Below, piece by piece: positions 1 through 8,926 of a DNA stretch of 37,473 bases. The position numbers and the translations under genes were made by a program. Under the pieces are notes generated by a model. That model searched no databases, was not told the DNA's origin, and saw only the letters and a list, made by a program, of their open reading frames with translations. Each line of letters opens with the position of its first letter. The first letter of the stretch is position 1. The DNA is from Clostridiales bacterium (lineage in GTDB: Bacteria > Bacillota > Sulfobacillia > Sulfobacillales > Sulfobacillaceae): the NCBI GenBank assembly GCA_027365485.1, contig DAHXNH010000177.1, positions 1 through 37,473 of the forward strand, given 5' to 3'.

Positions 1-178
1 TCTTGCGCATCGACTGATATTGGTGCCGACTGATAGGTTACTTTGGTAGCGCATGAAGGTTTCCGGTCGCTGTGGTGCTGTTCGGCCTTGGATATATACC
101 CTCCCAATGCTTCTGTAAGCCAAGACTTCTTAAACCAACAACAACCCGTTGTGGGCGTCCATCAGTCGATGCGCAAGA
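1..178. repeat. Short element bounded by 18-bp inverted repeats
   Basis: Positions 1-18 (TCTTGCGCATCGACTGAT) are the exact reverse complement of 161-178. The matching arm continues to 180 and probably continues left of the window. Inside lie a near-direct repeat of CGACTGATA and a small hairpin around 143-152 (ACAACCCGTTGT). No protein is supported. It could be a miniature transposable element or the end of an insertion sequence cut by the window edge. The pairing is seen directly; its nature is inference. Confidence 0.5.
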
Positions 179-534
179 GCCCTAAGCTCTGCCGCGGATT
201 CTTGCCGTGTTCTTTTTAAAGATGCCGTTTGACCAACAGCCAATCAAGCCATTGCCCCAATGCTCGTAACCTATGCGCTCAATGCATCGTTATATCGGTA
301 GACTGATCGCGAATAAGCCAGGGTTGAGCCTAAGTGGGAGCGGAGAAAAAGCCGTGCGCAATCAGCTATCAGTAAAGAGAGGTGCGTGCCAAAGGTCGTG
401 AATGGTTGAATAAACCGCTCGATTGCGGAGGTTTCGGGAGGCGGGGGGGCGCCAGGTTTCATATTCCAGAGATTTGGGCGTGCTAGACTAAGAGCGTAGT
501 GGATAGTCGAGGGTTTAGAGAGGTTCATTGGATG
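179..534. other. Non-coding stretch upstream of the PBP gene
   Basis: No convincing gene is seen. A 91-codon frame on the minus strand (271-546) covers most of this stretch but has no recognisable motif and no good ribosome site, so I do not call it. The promoter of the downstream penicillin-binding protein should lie here, but no clear -35/-10 pair was found. Confidence 0.4.
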
Positions 535-544
535 GGAGGAACTC

Positions 545-2413
545 ATGCGTCAATTTGAGAGAAGGGCACTGGCCCTGGTTGTCGCTACCGGTCTTGCCTT
601 TAGCATCGTTGGCACCCGGTTGTATTATCTGCAGATGGTACGCGGTAAATACTATTCGAAGTTGCAGCAACAAGACTATGAACGCGTCCTGCCCGTTTTG
701 GCTCCCCGTGGAAATATCGTCAGTGCGAACGGCGTCACGATTGCCACCTCCAAGCCGTCATGGACCCTGTATGACTTGAGTCCCGAGACGCCGTTGCCAA
801 AGGCTGAATTATTGCATATTGCGGACCTGCTCGAGGTCCCAGCGGCGTCGCTGACCGCCGAGATGGATAGTGAAAAGACGGAACTTACCGCCTACGATCC
901 CATACCGTTGGCGTCTAACTTAACTGCGCAACAAATTACCCGAATTGATGTCAACCAGGCTTCATTGCCCAACATAAGGATTCAGCCCGTGGCCGAACGC
1001 GACTATCCGTACGGGTCGGTAATGGGCAACATCATTGGGTATATCAGCCAATCGTCGCCAGGTCAGACGGTCGGCAGCTCCGGGCTGGAAGAAGAGTATC
1101 AGTCCTATCTGGCCGGTCACAGCGGTGGGGAAGAGGCGGAGGTAACCAGCACCGGCAATCTCGTCAAGATTGTCGGACAGGCTGCGGCGAAACCGGGAGA
1201 CACCGTCCATCTGACCATTAATTGGAGGCTTGAAGAGACCGCGACCAAGGCATTAGCCGATGTCCTTAAAGAAATGCAGAAGCCGGGCGACATCGGCTAT
1301 TCCCCAGGGGCGCATTCGGGCGGAGTGATCGCCATTGATCCCAATAACGGACACATTTTGGCCATGGCCAGCTATCCCTCGTATAACCCGCAACAGTTAA
1401 TTCCCAGTAATCCAACCGAGCGCGATTCGTATTTCACCAGCCTGTCCAAAAACCCCAATGATCCGTTTAGCATTATTCCCATTCAAGCGCTCATCGCCCC
1501 CGCGTCGACCTTTAAACCGATCATGGCGGCGGCTGCATTAGCGACGAAAACGATTACCCCTTCTTCGGAAATTTACGACCCGGGATATTTTCCTCTGATT
1601 CCTAGTTTTCACAGTTGGGAGTATCCGGATGCGTTCGGCTGGCTCAATCTCAAACAGGCGATTGGTTTGTCCGACGATACCTTTTTCTATACGTTAGGGT
1701 ATCGGATGGGGATTCATGTCATCGACGAGTGGCTTAAACGGTTCATGGTAAATCAATTGACCGGCATTGCCCTGCCCGGTGAGGTGAAGTCGCGCATTCC
1801 CACACCGGCTTTGCTGGAAAAGGAAGAAAATACGCCCTGGACGGTCGGTTGGACGCTCAACACGGTCATCGGTCAAGGCATTTCGCAGTACACCATGATT
1901 GCCTTGGTCCGCGCGTATGCCGCGATTGCCAATGGAGGCACTCTCTACCAACCGCAACTGGTTTCATCCATCACGACTCCCTCGGGCAAGTTGGTGAAAC
2001 GCTTTAAGCCGGTCATACAAGGAAAGATCAACCTTCCGGCCTCGATTTGGGAAGCCGTGCATCAGGGAATGGAGCTGTCGGCCCAAGATCCTGACATCGC
2101 CCATACCGGGACCTCGGGGACAGGATACCCTACGCTTGAGGGATTCCCGTTGCCCCTGGCTTCCAAAACCGGAACCGGACAAAAGACGGATAGCTACAAC
2201 AACGCTTTCTTCCTGAGCGAAGGGCCCATGCCCCACCCCAGTATTCTTATCTATACCTACATCGACAACGGAACCTGGGGTGCCTATTCTGGGTACGTAG
2301 CTCGCGCCATTTTCGATCAGTATTTTAAGGTTAAGGACCCGGCCGCCAAGGCCGCCTTTGATTACGTATTCACCAACGCGCCGTGGCCCTTCGGGTATAC
2401 CGGATCTCAGTGA
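545..2413 (+). CDS. Penicillin-binding protein 2-type transpeptidase (class B PBP)
   Basis: A 622-residue class B penicillin-binding protein, a membrane-anchored D,D-transpeptidase that cross-links peptidoglycan outside the cell. Residues ~8-30 form the single N-terminal membrane anchor. Residues ~50-210 match the PBP dimerisation region, starting with the APRGNI segment typical of the PBP2/MrdA group. The transpeptidase domain carries the nucleophile motif STFK (S321, K324), a second motif SDD at 376-378 (S-x-D, as in elongation-type PBP2) and the KTGTG motif at 541-545. The ATG follows GGGAGG at a 5-nt spacing. It stands alone, without the mreBCD or rodA neighbours often seen with mrdA, so a role in elongation or in spore cortex synthesis cannot be separated here. 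The family call is firm; the precise role is inference. Confidence 0.93.
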   Translation: MRQFERRALALVVATGLAFSIVGTRLYYLQMVRGKYYSKLQQQDYERVLPVLAPRGNIVSANGVTIATSKPSWTLYDLSPETPLPKAELLHIADLLEVPAASLTAEMDSEKTELTAYDPIPLASNLTAQQITRIDVNQASLPNIRIQPVAERDYPYGSVMGNIIGYISQSSPGQTVGSSGLEEEYQSYLAGHSGGEEAEVTSTGNLVKIVGQAAAKPGDTVHLTINWRLEETATKALADVLKEMQKPGDIGYSPGAHSGGVIAIDPNNGHILAMASYPSYNPQQLIPSNPTERDSYFTSLSKNPNDPFSIIPIQALIAPASTFKPIMAAAALATKTITPSSEIYDPGYFPLIPSFHSWEYPDAFGWLNLKQAIGLSDDTFFYTLGYRMGIHVIDEWLKRFMVNQLTGIALPGEVKSRIPTPALLEKEENTPWTVGWTLNTVIGQGISQYTMIALVRAYAAIANGGTLYQPQLVSSITTPSGKLVKRFKPVIQGKINLPASIWEAVHQGMELSAQDPDIAHTGTSGTGYPTLEGFPLPLASKTGTGQKTDSYNNAFFLSEGPMPHPSILIYTYIDNGTWGAYSGYVARAIFDQYFKVKDPAAKAAFDYVFTNAPWPFGYTGSQ

Positions 2414-2840
2414 TCTTTGCCCTACAATGCCCCGGCATGGCCTGAGTTTCACGCGTTCGGTTCACTGACCGCGATCCCAAATGGACCATGGCTGAGGTGC
2501 TTGGAGATCACAAGATTTGCCCACCAGGGCATGTGAGGCAAAATAGCCGATTGCCCCCACCCGCCACGCTCCTTCGTCCTTGGAAGGGAGCTATCAGGAT
2601 AGTTGACGCTCACCTGACCGCTAGCAGTACGGTATGGCGCTACGCCTGGGGCGGATGCGCATACGGCATGCGAGCCCACGAAGGTCACGTGTGCGGTGGC
2701 GATGAGTTTCGCATGCACATAGGGGTAGCCAGGGTGCCCCGGACTGCATCAGCTCGACCGCTTCGGCGCGGTCGCTGGGCGATAACGTCGATGGCCCAAG
2801 AGGCGGACCGAGCGATGGGCAGCGTGTAACGCGTCGTATA
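2414..2840. other. Intergenic stretch, probably decayed transposase DNA
   Basis: No intact gene is seen. Frames on both strands run for 80-110 codons but show no start context or family motif. On the minus strand, the DDADA reading of the IS4-like remnant at 2841-3172 carries on into this region for some distance. Part of it is therefore probably the ruined 3' half of that transposase. It lies beyond the part that matches the opposite copy at 8927-9345. Confidence 0.35.
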
Positions 2841-3165
2841 GCGTCGGCATCGTCGGACAACACGACGGGGATGCGCTGGTCCTTCGAGAGGCCAAAAGCG
2901 ACGCTCGTATTGACCGGATAGGCCTCCTATGAGCGAGGAGTATCGCGTGCGACATTGGGTAGATGGTGATCGCAAAAAGCGCTGGATCTCGACCGCAGAC
3001 GTCTGTCCACGCGATTCAAACCCATCGTGAGTGAGGATGGCCCTGAAGCCGACTTTGCGCCCAATGCGCTGTCGCGAAAAGTCTTGGCCGTTGCCTATGG
3101 GCCGGGCGAAACTCAGAAGATTTCAGTCGATCGATAATCGGTGGAAAAATGCGCCGGGCTTTAGT
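2841..3165 (-). pseudogene. IS4-like transposase N-terminal remnant, copy A
   Basis: Read on the minus strand from an ATG at about 3165, the start reads MFTKARRIFPPI. It is followed by DRLKSSEFRPAHRQRP and then, after a shift of frame, by FRAIL and NRVDRRL, and finally VEIQRFLR-type words. These fit the N-terminal part of an IS4-type transposase as I remember that family. At least two frameshifts and the missing DDE region make it a pseudogene. The same gene fragment in the opposite orientation is at 9016. The family label is moderate; the pseudogene status is clear. Confidence 0.55.
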
Positions 3166-3265
3166 GAACATCTGACAACCTCTCCTCGAATGTGAGATTG
3201 CAGACTACCATACCAAACGCCGTCAAAAACGTTCGTGTTGTGCTTGATCAGATTAGCAATAGCCA
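2841..3265 (-). repeat. Inverted repeat arm A (IS4-like remnant)
   Basis: The reverse complement of this segment matches 8927-9345 at well over 90 % by eye. The differences are single bases and one short CTCA duplication near 3025. It begins with an IS end-like sequence (around 3240-3262, containing AATCTGATCAAGCACAAC), then a ribosome site and an ATG, then transposase-like sequence. The two arms point in opposite directions with about 5.66 kb between them. Confidence 0.85.
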
Positions 3266-3309
3266 TTCCGTAGATTCCCACTATTAATGGGGGCCCTTAA
3301 CTTGACACC

Positions 3310-4058
3310 ATGGATCCCCAAGGGGGATGCCCGCTGCACCATGGCCGAGTCTATCGGGCGAAAATCGGAGCAGTGAAAATTACGCGCCATGATCCAGTTT
3401 CGGAACGGTCAAAACGGGTACGATGGTCGTCTAGCATGGACGCTGCGACGCGGGGGTTTCCGGGGAGGTCGATCCCCACGGTCTCCCCTGGAGTGAAGCC
3501 GCGGTTGGGATTGATGTCAGGTTGCAAGCACTCGCCGCCACTTCGGATGAAGCGTTTTTCGGGGCGATACCGTTTTCGCGGAAATCGGCGCGAAAACTCA
3601 ACAACACACAACACCCCCTGGATAAGAGCCGGCAGGAGTCGAAGCGCCGCAAGACACGGGTCTGGGAACTCGCTAGAATGCATGAGCACGTGGCCAATCA
3701 ACGTCCGCATTACGCCTGTCAGATTTCTCACTGACTGGACCCGTACGGTACGATTACCTTTGAAGGGCTGAACATCGCGGGGATGTTGGAGCACCACCCT
3801 CTTACTAAGAGTATTAGTGAGGCGAGATGGGACCCAATCCTCCAATTTGCGAAAGAGAAGGCTGAAAGCGCCGGTCGAGGCGTGAATGCGGTGGGAACCG
3901 ATGATACCAGCCAAGAGTGCTCCACTCCGAGTGGCTCGTCCCGCCATACGGATTTGACGTGGGCCAGACGTCCGGAGCCAGGGCCACCGTGTAGCGTCCT
4001 GCCTGATCGAGATAGCAATGCGGCCGTCAATTGTCGGGAGCGCGGGTTAGCGGGGTAA
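3310..4058 (+). pseudogene. tnpB: Decayed tnpB (IS200/IS605-type RNA-guided nuclease)
   Basis: TnpB proteins are RuvC-like, RNA-guided nucleases carried by IS200/IS605 and IS607 elements. The frame from ~3435 to 4058 keeps the family landmarks in order. They are VGIDV with the first RuvC Asp (3513-3515), a basic RKSARKLNNTQ helix, the LARMHEHVANQRPHYACQISH segment, ITFEGLNIAGM with the RuvC Glu (3762-3764), ISEARW, TSQECS and the final DRDSNAA (4005-4022). It is broken by a TAG at 3432, a TGA at 3732-3734 and a frameshift from the upstream part (RAKIGAVKI, ~3357). Of the zinc-ribbon cysteines, only two candidates remain. No tnpA is nearby. All three acidic residues survive although the gene cannot give a full-length protein. 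Confidence 0.8.
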
Positions 4059-4137
4059 GGAAAAAGGGCTCGGACGAAGTCTTCGGGAACTAGTCGGTGC
4101 CGTCAGGCCCCTAGCTTTAGCCGTGGGCAGCCGTCAC
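4059..4137 (+). mobile_element. IS605-type right end and possible guide-RNA scaffold
   Basis: Directly after the tnpB remnant comes sequence ending in TTTAGCCGTGGGCAG followed by CCGTCAC (4116-4137), typical of the right end of IS200/IS605-type elements. In intact TnpB systems this 3' region is transcribed into the guide (omega/re) RNA. A very similar end, TTAAGCCATGGGGGGAATGTCAC-like, occurs at 28692-28714. The end assignment rests on memory of the family pattern and on this internal match. A functioning RNA is not implied. Confidence 0.5.
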
Positions 4138-4890
4138 CGGTTCCCAACATCCACTCAGATTTCGGGTACCGCCAACCGTAGGACACCCTGTTGCCTGTTG
4201 ACACCAAAGGTCTCATCCAATCAAGCCCATCGCTGCCAAACAAGACAACCTGGCGTTTAGCTTTTCGGTGAGGTTGGTGGTTGAGTAATCGGTTGGACCA
4301 AACCCAGGTGATTAGATATGAAGCTATGAGGTGAAAGGCGTGGCCGCGTTGTCGCCTGATGGCGTCCTGTCGAACTGGGGCGAAATCCCGACGAATCCGG
4401 GTGCCACACCAGTCAGACTGCCCGTGCTAATTATTTCACCGGAGGCGGAACGTTGGTAGGGAGCATGCCACAGATCGAAGCGGCTTTTCACCTCTACTCC
4501 TCGCGGACAACAATTGACGAAATTTCGTAACGATGGGCGACACTTCTGCGAGCGAATTCGGTGGGTTTGCTCCTCAACTTAAACCATCAATTGCGATCCG
4601 CGAAAAGTATACATATAGGAAGACATGCTAGCGCGCGGTGGGGGGCTGATTCTTACGAGGATGGTTCGGCGTGGCCTGGCGATAAGATCGCGCCATCAAA
4701 CGATGAAACAATGGTTCAACGAATAATCCCTCGGGTATCAACTTAGTAAATGACCCCCCGCTTTTTCAAAATAGTTGCGAATCTATTAAGTGAAGGGTCG
4801 TATTGGACCCTCACAAAGCTGGTTCCAAACGGTACCCCGATGTTTATGGTCTGGGATTTTGGATGCAAGGAAATCGCCTGCGGAAATTAA
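4138..4890. other. Long non-coding stretch with hairpins
   Basis: No gene is supported. A 61-codon frame (4561-4746) lacks a ribosome site and any motif. Segment 4328-4440 could fold as one closed domain: GGTGAAA (4330-4336) pairs with TTTCACC (4434-4440), with several internal complementary pairs including CAGTCAGACTG. A second hairpin lies at 4790-4817 (AGGGTC pairing with GACCCT around GTATTG). The promoter of the surface protein should be in the last 100 bases, but I cannot name its boxes with confidence. Confidence 0.35.
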
Positions 4891-4911
4891 GGCGTATAAG
4901 GAGTGATTGAT

Positions 4912-7900
4912 TTGTCCATAAAACATTCGAGATTGGCTCTGCTTGGTGCCATTGCCGCCACCGGTAGCTTACTGGCGATGGGCGCGCTGCCCTTAAGCCA
5001 GACTTTTGCTGCCAATCCCCCGCATCTCGTGATGTCTGGGCCTTCCGGAGCTCTCTCCGTCGGTGCCAATGCTGCGTTCTCGGCCCAGGTAGCTGGTGCG
5101 ACGGGTACCCCGATGTACCAGTTCCGGGAGGGCAACCGTATTATTCAGCGATACTCTACCAATAATCACTTGATACTCGATCATTTGAGTGCGGGTCAAT
5201 ATACGATCACCGTGCGGTCCTTGGGCATGGATCAGGAGCGACGAGGTCAGTGGAATGCCTTTCGGTCGACTCAACTGCATTTCACGGTTGGTAACCCTCA
5301 TTTGACTGTTACCGGGCCCGCCAATGGCGTGGCCAAAAACGGCACAGCGACCGTATCAGCGCAAGTGGTCGATGCGTTGGCGACGCCATATTATCAGTTC
5401 GTGATTGACGGTAAGACGGTGCAAGCGTATTCCACCAAGAATACCTACACCGCGACCAATTTGCAGCCAGGTACCTACCAGGTCTTGGTGGAATCCCTGG
5501 GACCTGCCCAGTACCATAACCACGAGTATTATTTCGCTCGAAAGCAGACGCTGACCTTGAACGTGCCGACCCCACCCGTGAGCCCACAATTGACAGTCAC
5601 AGGACCGACCAACGACGTGGCCACGAATGGGCAGGCCACGCTGACCGCCCAGGTCATCCACGCAACGACCAGCGCTCCGTACTTCCAGTTCGAAATCAAC
5701 GGGTCCGTGGTGCAAGCCTTTTCGACCAAAGACACGTACACCGCGACCAATTTGCAGCCTGGCACCTATCAGGTCTTAGTAGAGTCCTTGGGTCCGGCTC
5801 AGTATCAACGGGGACAATATGGCCTGGCTCGCAAGCAAAGCTTGACTTTGACCGTGCCCACGCCCGCAGTGCCGGCGACGATTACGGCAGCGCAGGCTGA
5901 CGTCGCCACTGGGGCGTCGGACACCTTAACTTTGAGTGGAGTGCCTGCCAGTGCTCCCGTGACCTGGTCCGTGGTGAGTAGCAACAGTTCGACCGGGCTC
6001 GTCTCTGGTACCACGGACACGGCTACCTTTGTCGGCACGGCCGGTGGAACATACACTGTGCAGGCATCTGTCGATGGCGAGACCACGACTACGCACGTGG
6101 TGGTCTACGGTCAGGCGGCTGGGGTGACGCTTGCGCCGGCAGCCACTACGGTGATTGCTGATGGTCAAGCCAGCGACGCAGTTACCGTCAACGTGGTCGA
6201 CCAAAATGGCAATCCGGTTGGGGGCTTCAACGGCAGCGTGAATATTAGTGCGATGTCGGGGGTGACCTACAGTCAAAACGGCACCACCTTGACTCCGGCC
6301 AATGGGCAAGTCACGGTAGCGGTGACTAACGGCACGGCTACCGTCGACGTGGGTCAAGTCTCGGTGCCTGGAATCTCCATCGCGCTGACTTCGAGTGGGC
6401 TGACTAGCAGCAATGGGCAGACGATTGCCAGCACGCCCAGTTATGGCACTACGACGATTAGCAGTGCGGCGCAACAGGCCACCAGCTTGAAGATTGTCAA
6501 CGCCCCTACCTATCTGGATGCCAACACCCAGGGCACTCAAACCTCCCCGATTGCGGTGGTCGTCGAAGATCAAGCAGGGTATCCGATGTTGACTGGTACG
6601 GACAGCATCAACATTAGTGTGTCCGGTCCGGCTGGGCTAGTCGACAGTAGCACCGACCAGACGACCTTGGCTTACGACGGCGGCGCAGCACCCGCAGGCA
6701 GTACCAATACCTCGGCTACGTTTGAATTGGCCAGCGAACAGGGCAAGACCGGTGCGGTGACCATCACCGCCACGAGTTCCGGCTTGACCACGGCGACATC
6801 GACGGTGCAATCTGTGATTGCCGGAGTGCCTTCGCAGATGGAGGCGTCGTTGTCGGCGAATACATTCGCCGAGGGCAGCTCCGGGGTAACCTTGAATCTC
6901 CAAGCCGAAGACAGCCAGGGGGCGCCGGTCAACTACACGTCGCCCGTGTCGATCTTGGTGACCAAGCAAGGATCGACGACGCCAGCGAGTAACATCTTGG
7001 TTAACGGCCAGGCGGATAGTAGTTCGACTCAAGTGTCCCTCAACAGTAGTGGCGCCGCTTCCGTGACGTTGGCGGATAGTGGGCATGGGGCCAACGCAGG
7101 CGTCTACACGGTGACTGTAACTTCGGTATCAGGCGCCCAGTACAGTTTTTCGGCCAAGACCCTCACCTTGACGGAAACCGCAGCAGCCTTGGCCGGTGCG
7201 AAATTCACCAGTCCCAGCAGTACGCTGACGGTGCCGATTACGGACCCTAAAGCGCAGTACACCCTACAACTCGAGGACGCGTTTGGCAATCCCTTAAGCC
7301 AAAGCGGGGTGAAGGTGGAAATCTACGCCGCAGGATCGTCGAGTGACAATTCATCGTACGGGCAAGCTACAGTCAACGGTACCGCGACCAGTTCGAGCAC
7401 GCCAATTACGGTGACGACCAACAGTAGCGGGCAGGCTACGGTCACGTTGGCTGCCGAGGGATTCCAAGGAGCCCAGTGGGTGCTCGACGCCACGGTCCCG
7501 GAGCAAACGGGAGTCAATGCGGCTCTGCAAACGACACCTTCGGCGGCCATGGTCGTCTCGTCCACGGTGGCCCAAAGTCTTGGGGTGACCCTGCAGGATC
7601 AGAGCACTGGGGCCGACTACCAGTCCTCGGGATATGCGCTGGCCGGTGACACCGTGGATGCGACCGTGACCGTGCAAAACCAATATGGTGCACCGATGAC
7701 CGGCAGCCAGACCGTCCAACTGACGATTCCGGCAGGATTAAGCGGGATGGAGCCCACTGGGGCCAGCGACAGTTCGACTTGGACTCAAGGAGCCACCAAT
7801 ACCGTCAATCTGACTGTGAACTTGAGTGCCAATGGGACCGCGACTATTCCCTTAGAAGCGTGGTCGGAGGGGTCCACGACGTTGCAAGCTTCCGTTCCTG

Positions 7901-8553
7901 GGGTCAGTAGCCCAGTTACTGGGCAGGCTTCCATCTTCATCCAGGCGGGTACGGTCAGCAATGTCGGTCTCTTCCAAAATGGGACTATGATCAGTGGCAG
8001 CAATAAGCTTACGGTGAGTGCGAATACGCCAGTGGCCTTGACTTTAGAGTCTACCGATCTGGCCGGGAATCCAGTTCCTGCAACCGGTAGTGAAGTCGTA
8101 GCCCTGACCGATAACAACGGAGGCTCGTTCCGTATGAGTGCCACCGGCGCCCCCACCAACACAGTGACCATTCCCGCCGGTCAAACCTCGGTGACCATCT
8201 ACTACGTCAACGCGGCCGCAGGGAGCTATGTCCCGCAAGCCAGCTTGGGCGCGGACAAACTGAGCGTGGTGGGACCATCGAGCTACACAGTGAGCCCGGG
8301 GGCGACACAGACGATTAACGTTCTCGTCGCCGACAGTTCTGGAAATCCTGTCGCCGGGCAGGCCGTGACGGCGTCGGTGCCTAACAGTCAAGGAACAGTG
8401 ACTCCATCGACGACGACTGGATCTAATGGCACCGCCAGCTTCAGCTACACGGCGCCCTCATCGGGATCGGGCACGGCGACGGTGACATTGACGGTACCAG
8501 GTCAAGGAGCTACGGGTTCGAGTTTGACTCAGACCGTAACCATTAACTACTAA
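4912..8553 (+). CDS. Large secreted Ig-like surface protein
   Basis: A 1213-residue exported protein. The start is taken as TTG 4912, which lies 8 nt after AAGGAG (4898-4903). The upstream in-frame GTG at 4903 overlaps that site and is unlikely. Residues ~1-31 form a signal peptide (basic MSIKHSR, hydrophobic core, LSQTFAA cleavage region). Three related ~90-residue modules follow (about 37-315), each with a TGPxxxV opening, a YxFxxxG core, QPGTYQV and LGPAQY. The rest is a chain of Ig-like/invasin-type beta domains rich in Thr, Ser, Gly and Ala with repeated VxDxxGNPV words, ending in a typical Big_1-like domain. No cell-wall anchor or S-layer homology motif is visible. It is probably an adhesin, S-layer component or extracellular scaffold, which is inference. 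It is monocistronic, with a terminator at 8623, and is flanked by inverted IS4-like remnants. Confidence 0.85.
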   Translation: MSIKHSRLALLGAIAATGSLLAMGALPLSQTFAANPPHLVMSGPSGALSVGANAAFSAQVAGATGTPMYQFREGNRIIQRYSTNNHLILDHLSAGQYTITVRSLGMDQERRGQWNAFRSTQLHFTVGNPHLTVTGPANGVAKNGTATVSAQVVDALATPYYQFVIDGKTVQAYSTKNTYTATNLQPGTYQVLVESLGPAQYHNHEYYFARKQTLTLNVPTPPVSPQLTVTGPTNDVATNGQATLTAQVIHATTSAPYFQFEINGSVVQAFSTKDTYTATNLQPGTYQVLVESLGPAQYQRGQYGLARKQSLTLTVPTPAVPATITAAQADVATGASDTLTLSGVPASAPVTWSVVSSNSSTGLVSGTTDTATFVGTAGGTYTVQASVDGETTTTHVVVYGQAAGVTLAPAATTVIADGQASDAVTVNVVDQNGNPVGGFNGSVNISAMSGVTYSQNGTTLTPANGQVTVAVTNGTATVDVGQVSVPGISIALTSSGLTSSNGQTIASTPSYGTTTISSAAQQATSLKIVNAPTYLDANTQGTQTSPIAVVVEDQAGYPMLTGTDSINISVSGPAGLVDSSTDQTTLAYDGGAAPAGSTNTSATFELASEQGKTGAVTITATSSGLTTATSTVQSVIAGVPSQMEASLSANTFAEGSSGVTLNLQAEDSQGAPVNYTSPVSILVTKQGSTTPASNILVNGQADSSSTQVSLNSSGAASVTLADSGHGANAGVYTVTVTSVSGAQYSFSAKTLTLTETAAALAGAKFTSPSSTLTVPITDPKAQYTLQLEDAFGNPLSQSGVKVEIYAAGSSSDNSSYGQATVNGTATSSSTPITVTTNSSGQATVTLAAEGFQGAQWVLDATVPEQTGVNAALQTTPSAAMVVSSTVAQSLGVTLQDQSTGADYQSSGYALAGDTVDATVTVQNQYGAPMTGSQTVQLTIPAGLSGMEPTGASDSSTWTQGATNTVNLTVNLSANGTATIPLEAWSEGSTTLQASVPGVSSPVTGQASIFIQAGTVSNVGLFQNGTMISGSNKLTVSANTPVALTLESTDLAGNPVPATGSEVVALTDNNGGSFRMSATGAPTNTVTIPAGQTSVTIYYVNAAAGSYVPQASLGADKLSVVGPSSYTVSPGATQTINVLVADSSGNPVAGQAVTASVPNSQGTVTPSTTTGSNGTASFSYTAPSSGSGTATVTLTVPGQGATGSSLTQTVTINY
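5023..5865 (+). repeat. Three tandem ~90-codon modules in the surface protein
   Basis: Modules start at about 5023, 5299 and 5587. The second and third are close copies at DNA level: ACCGCGACCAATTTGCAGCC occurs at ~5450 and again at ~5740, and the segment encoding TYQVLVESLGPAQY is shared. The first is more diverged (TITVRSLGMDQ). This shows recent duplication of module 2/3 and an older duplication for module 1. In the protein it produces a repetitive N-terminal stalk before the Ig-like chain. Confidence 0.8.
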
Positions 8554-8622
8554 CAATAGCCACTGTATTAGAGGATAGGCGATAATCAAGGACTCGGATT
8601 AGCCGAATCTCGAATCGCAAAG

Positions 8623-8656
8623 AGCCAGGGCCTTCAGCGAGAGGGCCCTGGCTTTC
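8623..8656 (+). terminator. Intrinsic terminator after the surface protein gene
   Basis: AGCCAGGGCC (8623-8632) pairs perfectly with GGCCCTGGCT (8644-8653) around an 11-nt loop and is followed by a short T-run (TTTCGT). It lies 70 nt after the stop codon and fits a rho-independent terminator. Confidence 0.8.
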
Positions 8657-8926
8657 GTCTATGCAGTGTGGGGCCATGGATCGCAAAACCTCTGGGGCGG
8701 ACGACTTTGCAGCGGCCTCGGTCGACCGGTTTCATGGCACAGTCGGCGGTGGTGTGCCGAGCGATGCCTATACTATGGCGGCCAGTGTGTTCCGATGGCA
8801 TTGCCGGTATGGACTGGGCGTCTTCAAATATACGGGCAGCGGATTTGCGTGATCGTGAGAACGTTCTTCAAGAGTGCGGTATGATAGCCACTAAATGGTC
8901 GTGGGGGACGCTAAATCCAGTGAGCA
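8657..8926. other. Intergenic stretch, no supported gene
   Basis: Three overlapping plus-strand frames of 60-90 codons run through here. One reads smoothly (WASSNIRAADLRDRENVLQE at ~8815-8873), which hints at decayed coding DNA. I do not recognise the family and no start site supports it. Confidence 0.3.

Noticed and set aside
271-546. 91-codon minus-strand frame before the PBP gene
   Set aside because: No ribosome site and no motif; it overlaps the PBP leader and start codon.
1964-2452. 162-codon minus-strand frame inside the PBP gene
   Set aside because: It is antisense to a convincing PBP; composition explains the open frame.
3351-3947. 198-codon minus-strand frame
   Set aside because: The plus strand here carries tnpB words in the correct order, so this frame is a shadow.
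5926-6573. 215-codon minus-strand frame under the surface protein
   Set aside because: Repetitive Thr/Ser/Gly codons of the plus-strand gene leave the other strand open; there is no start context or family.
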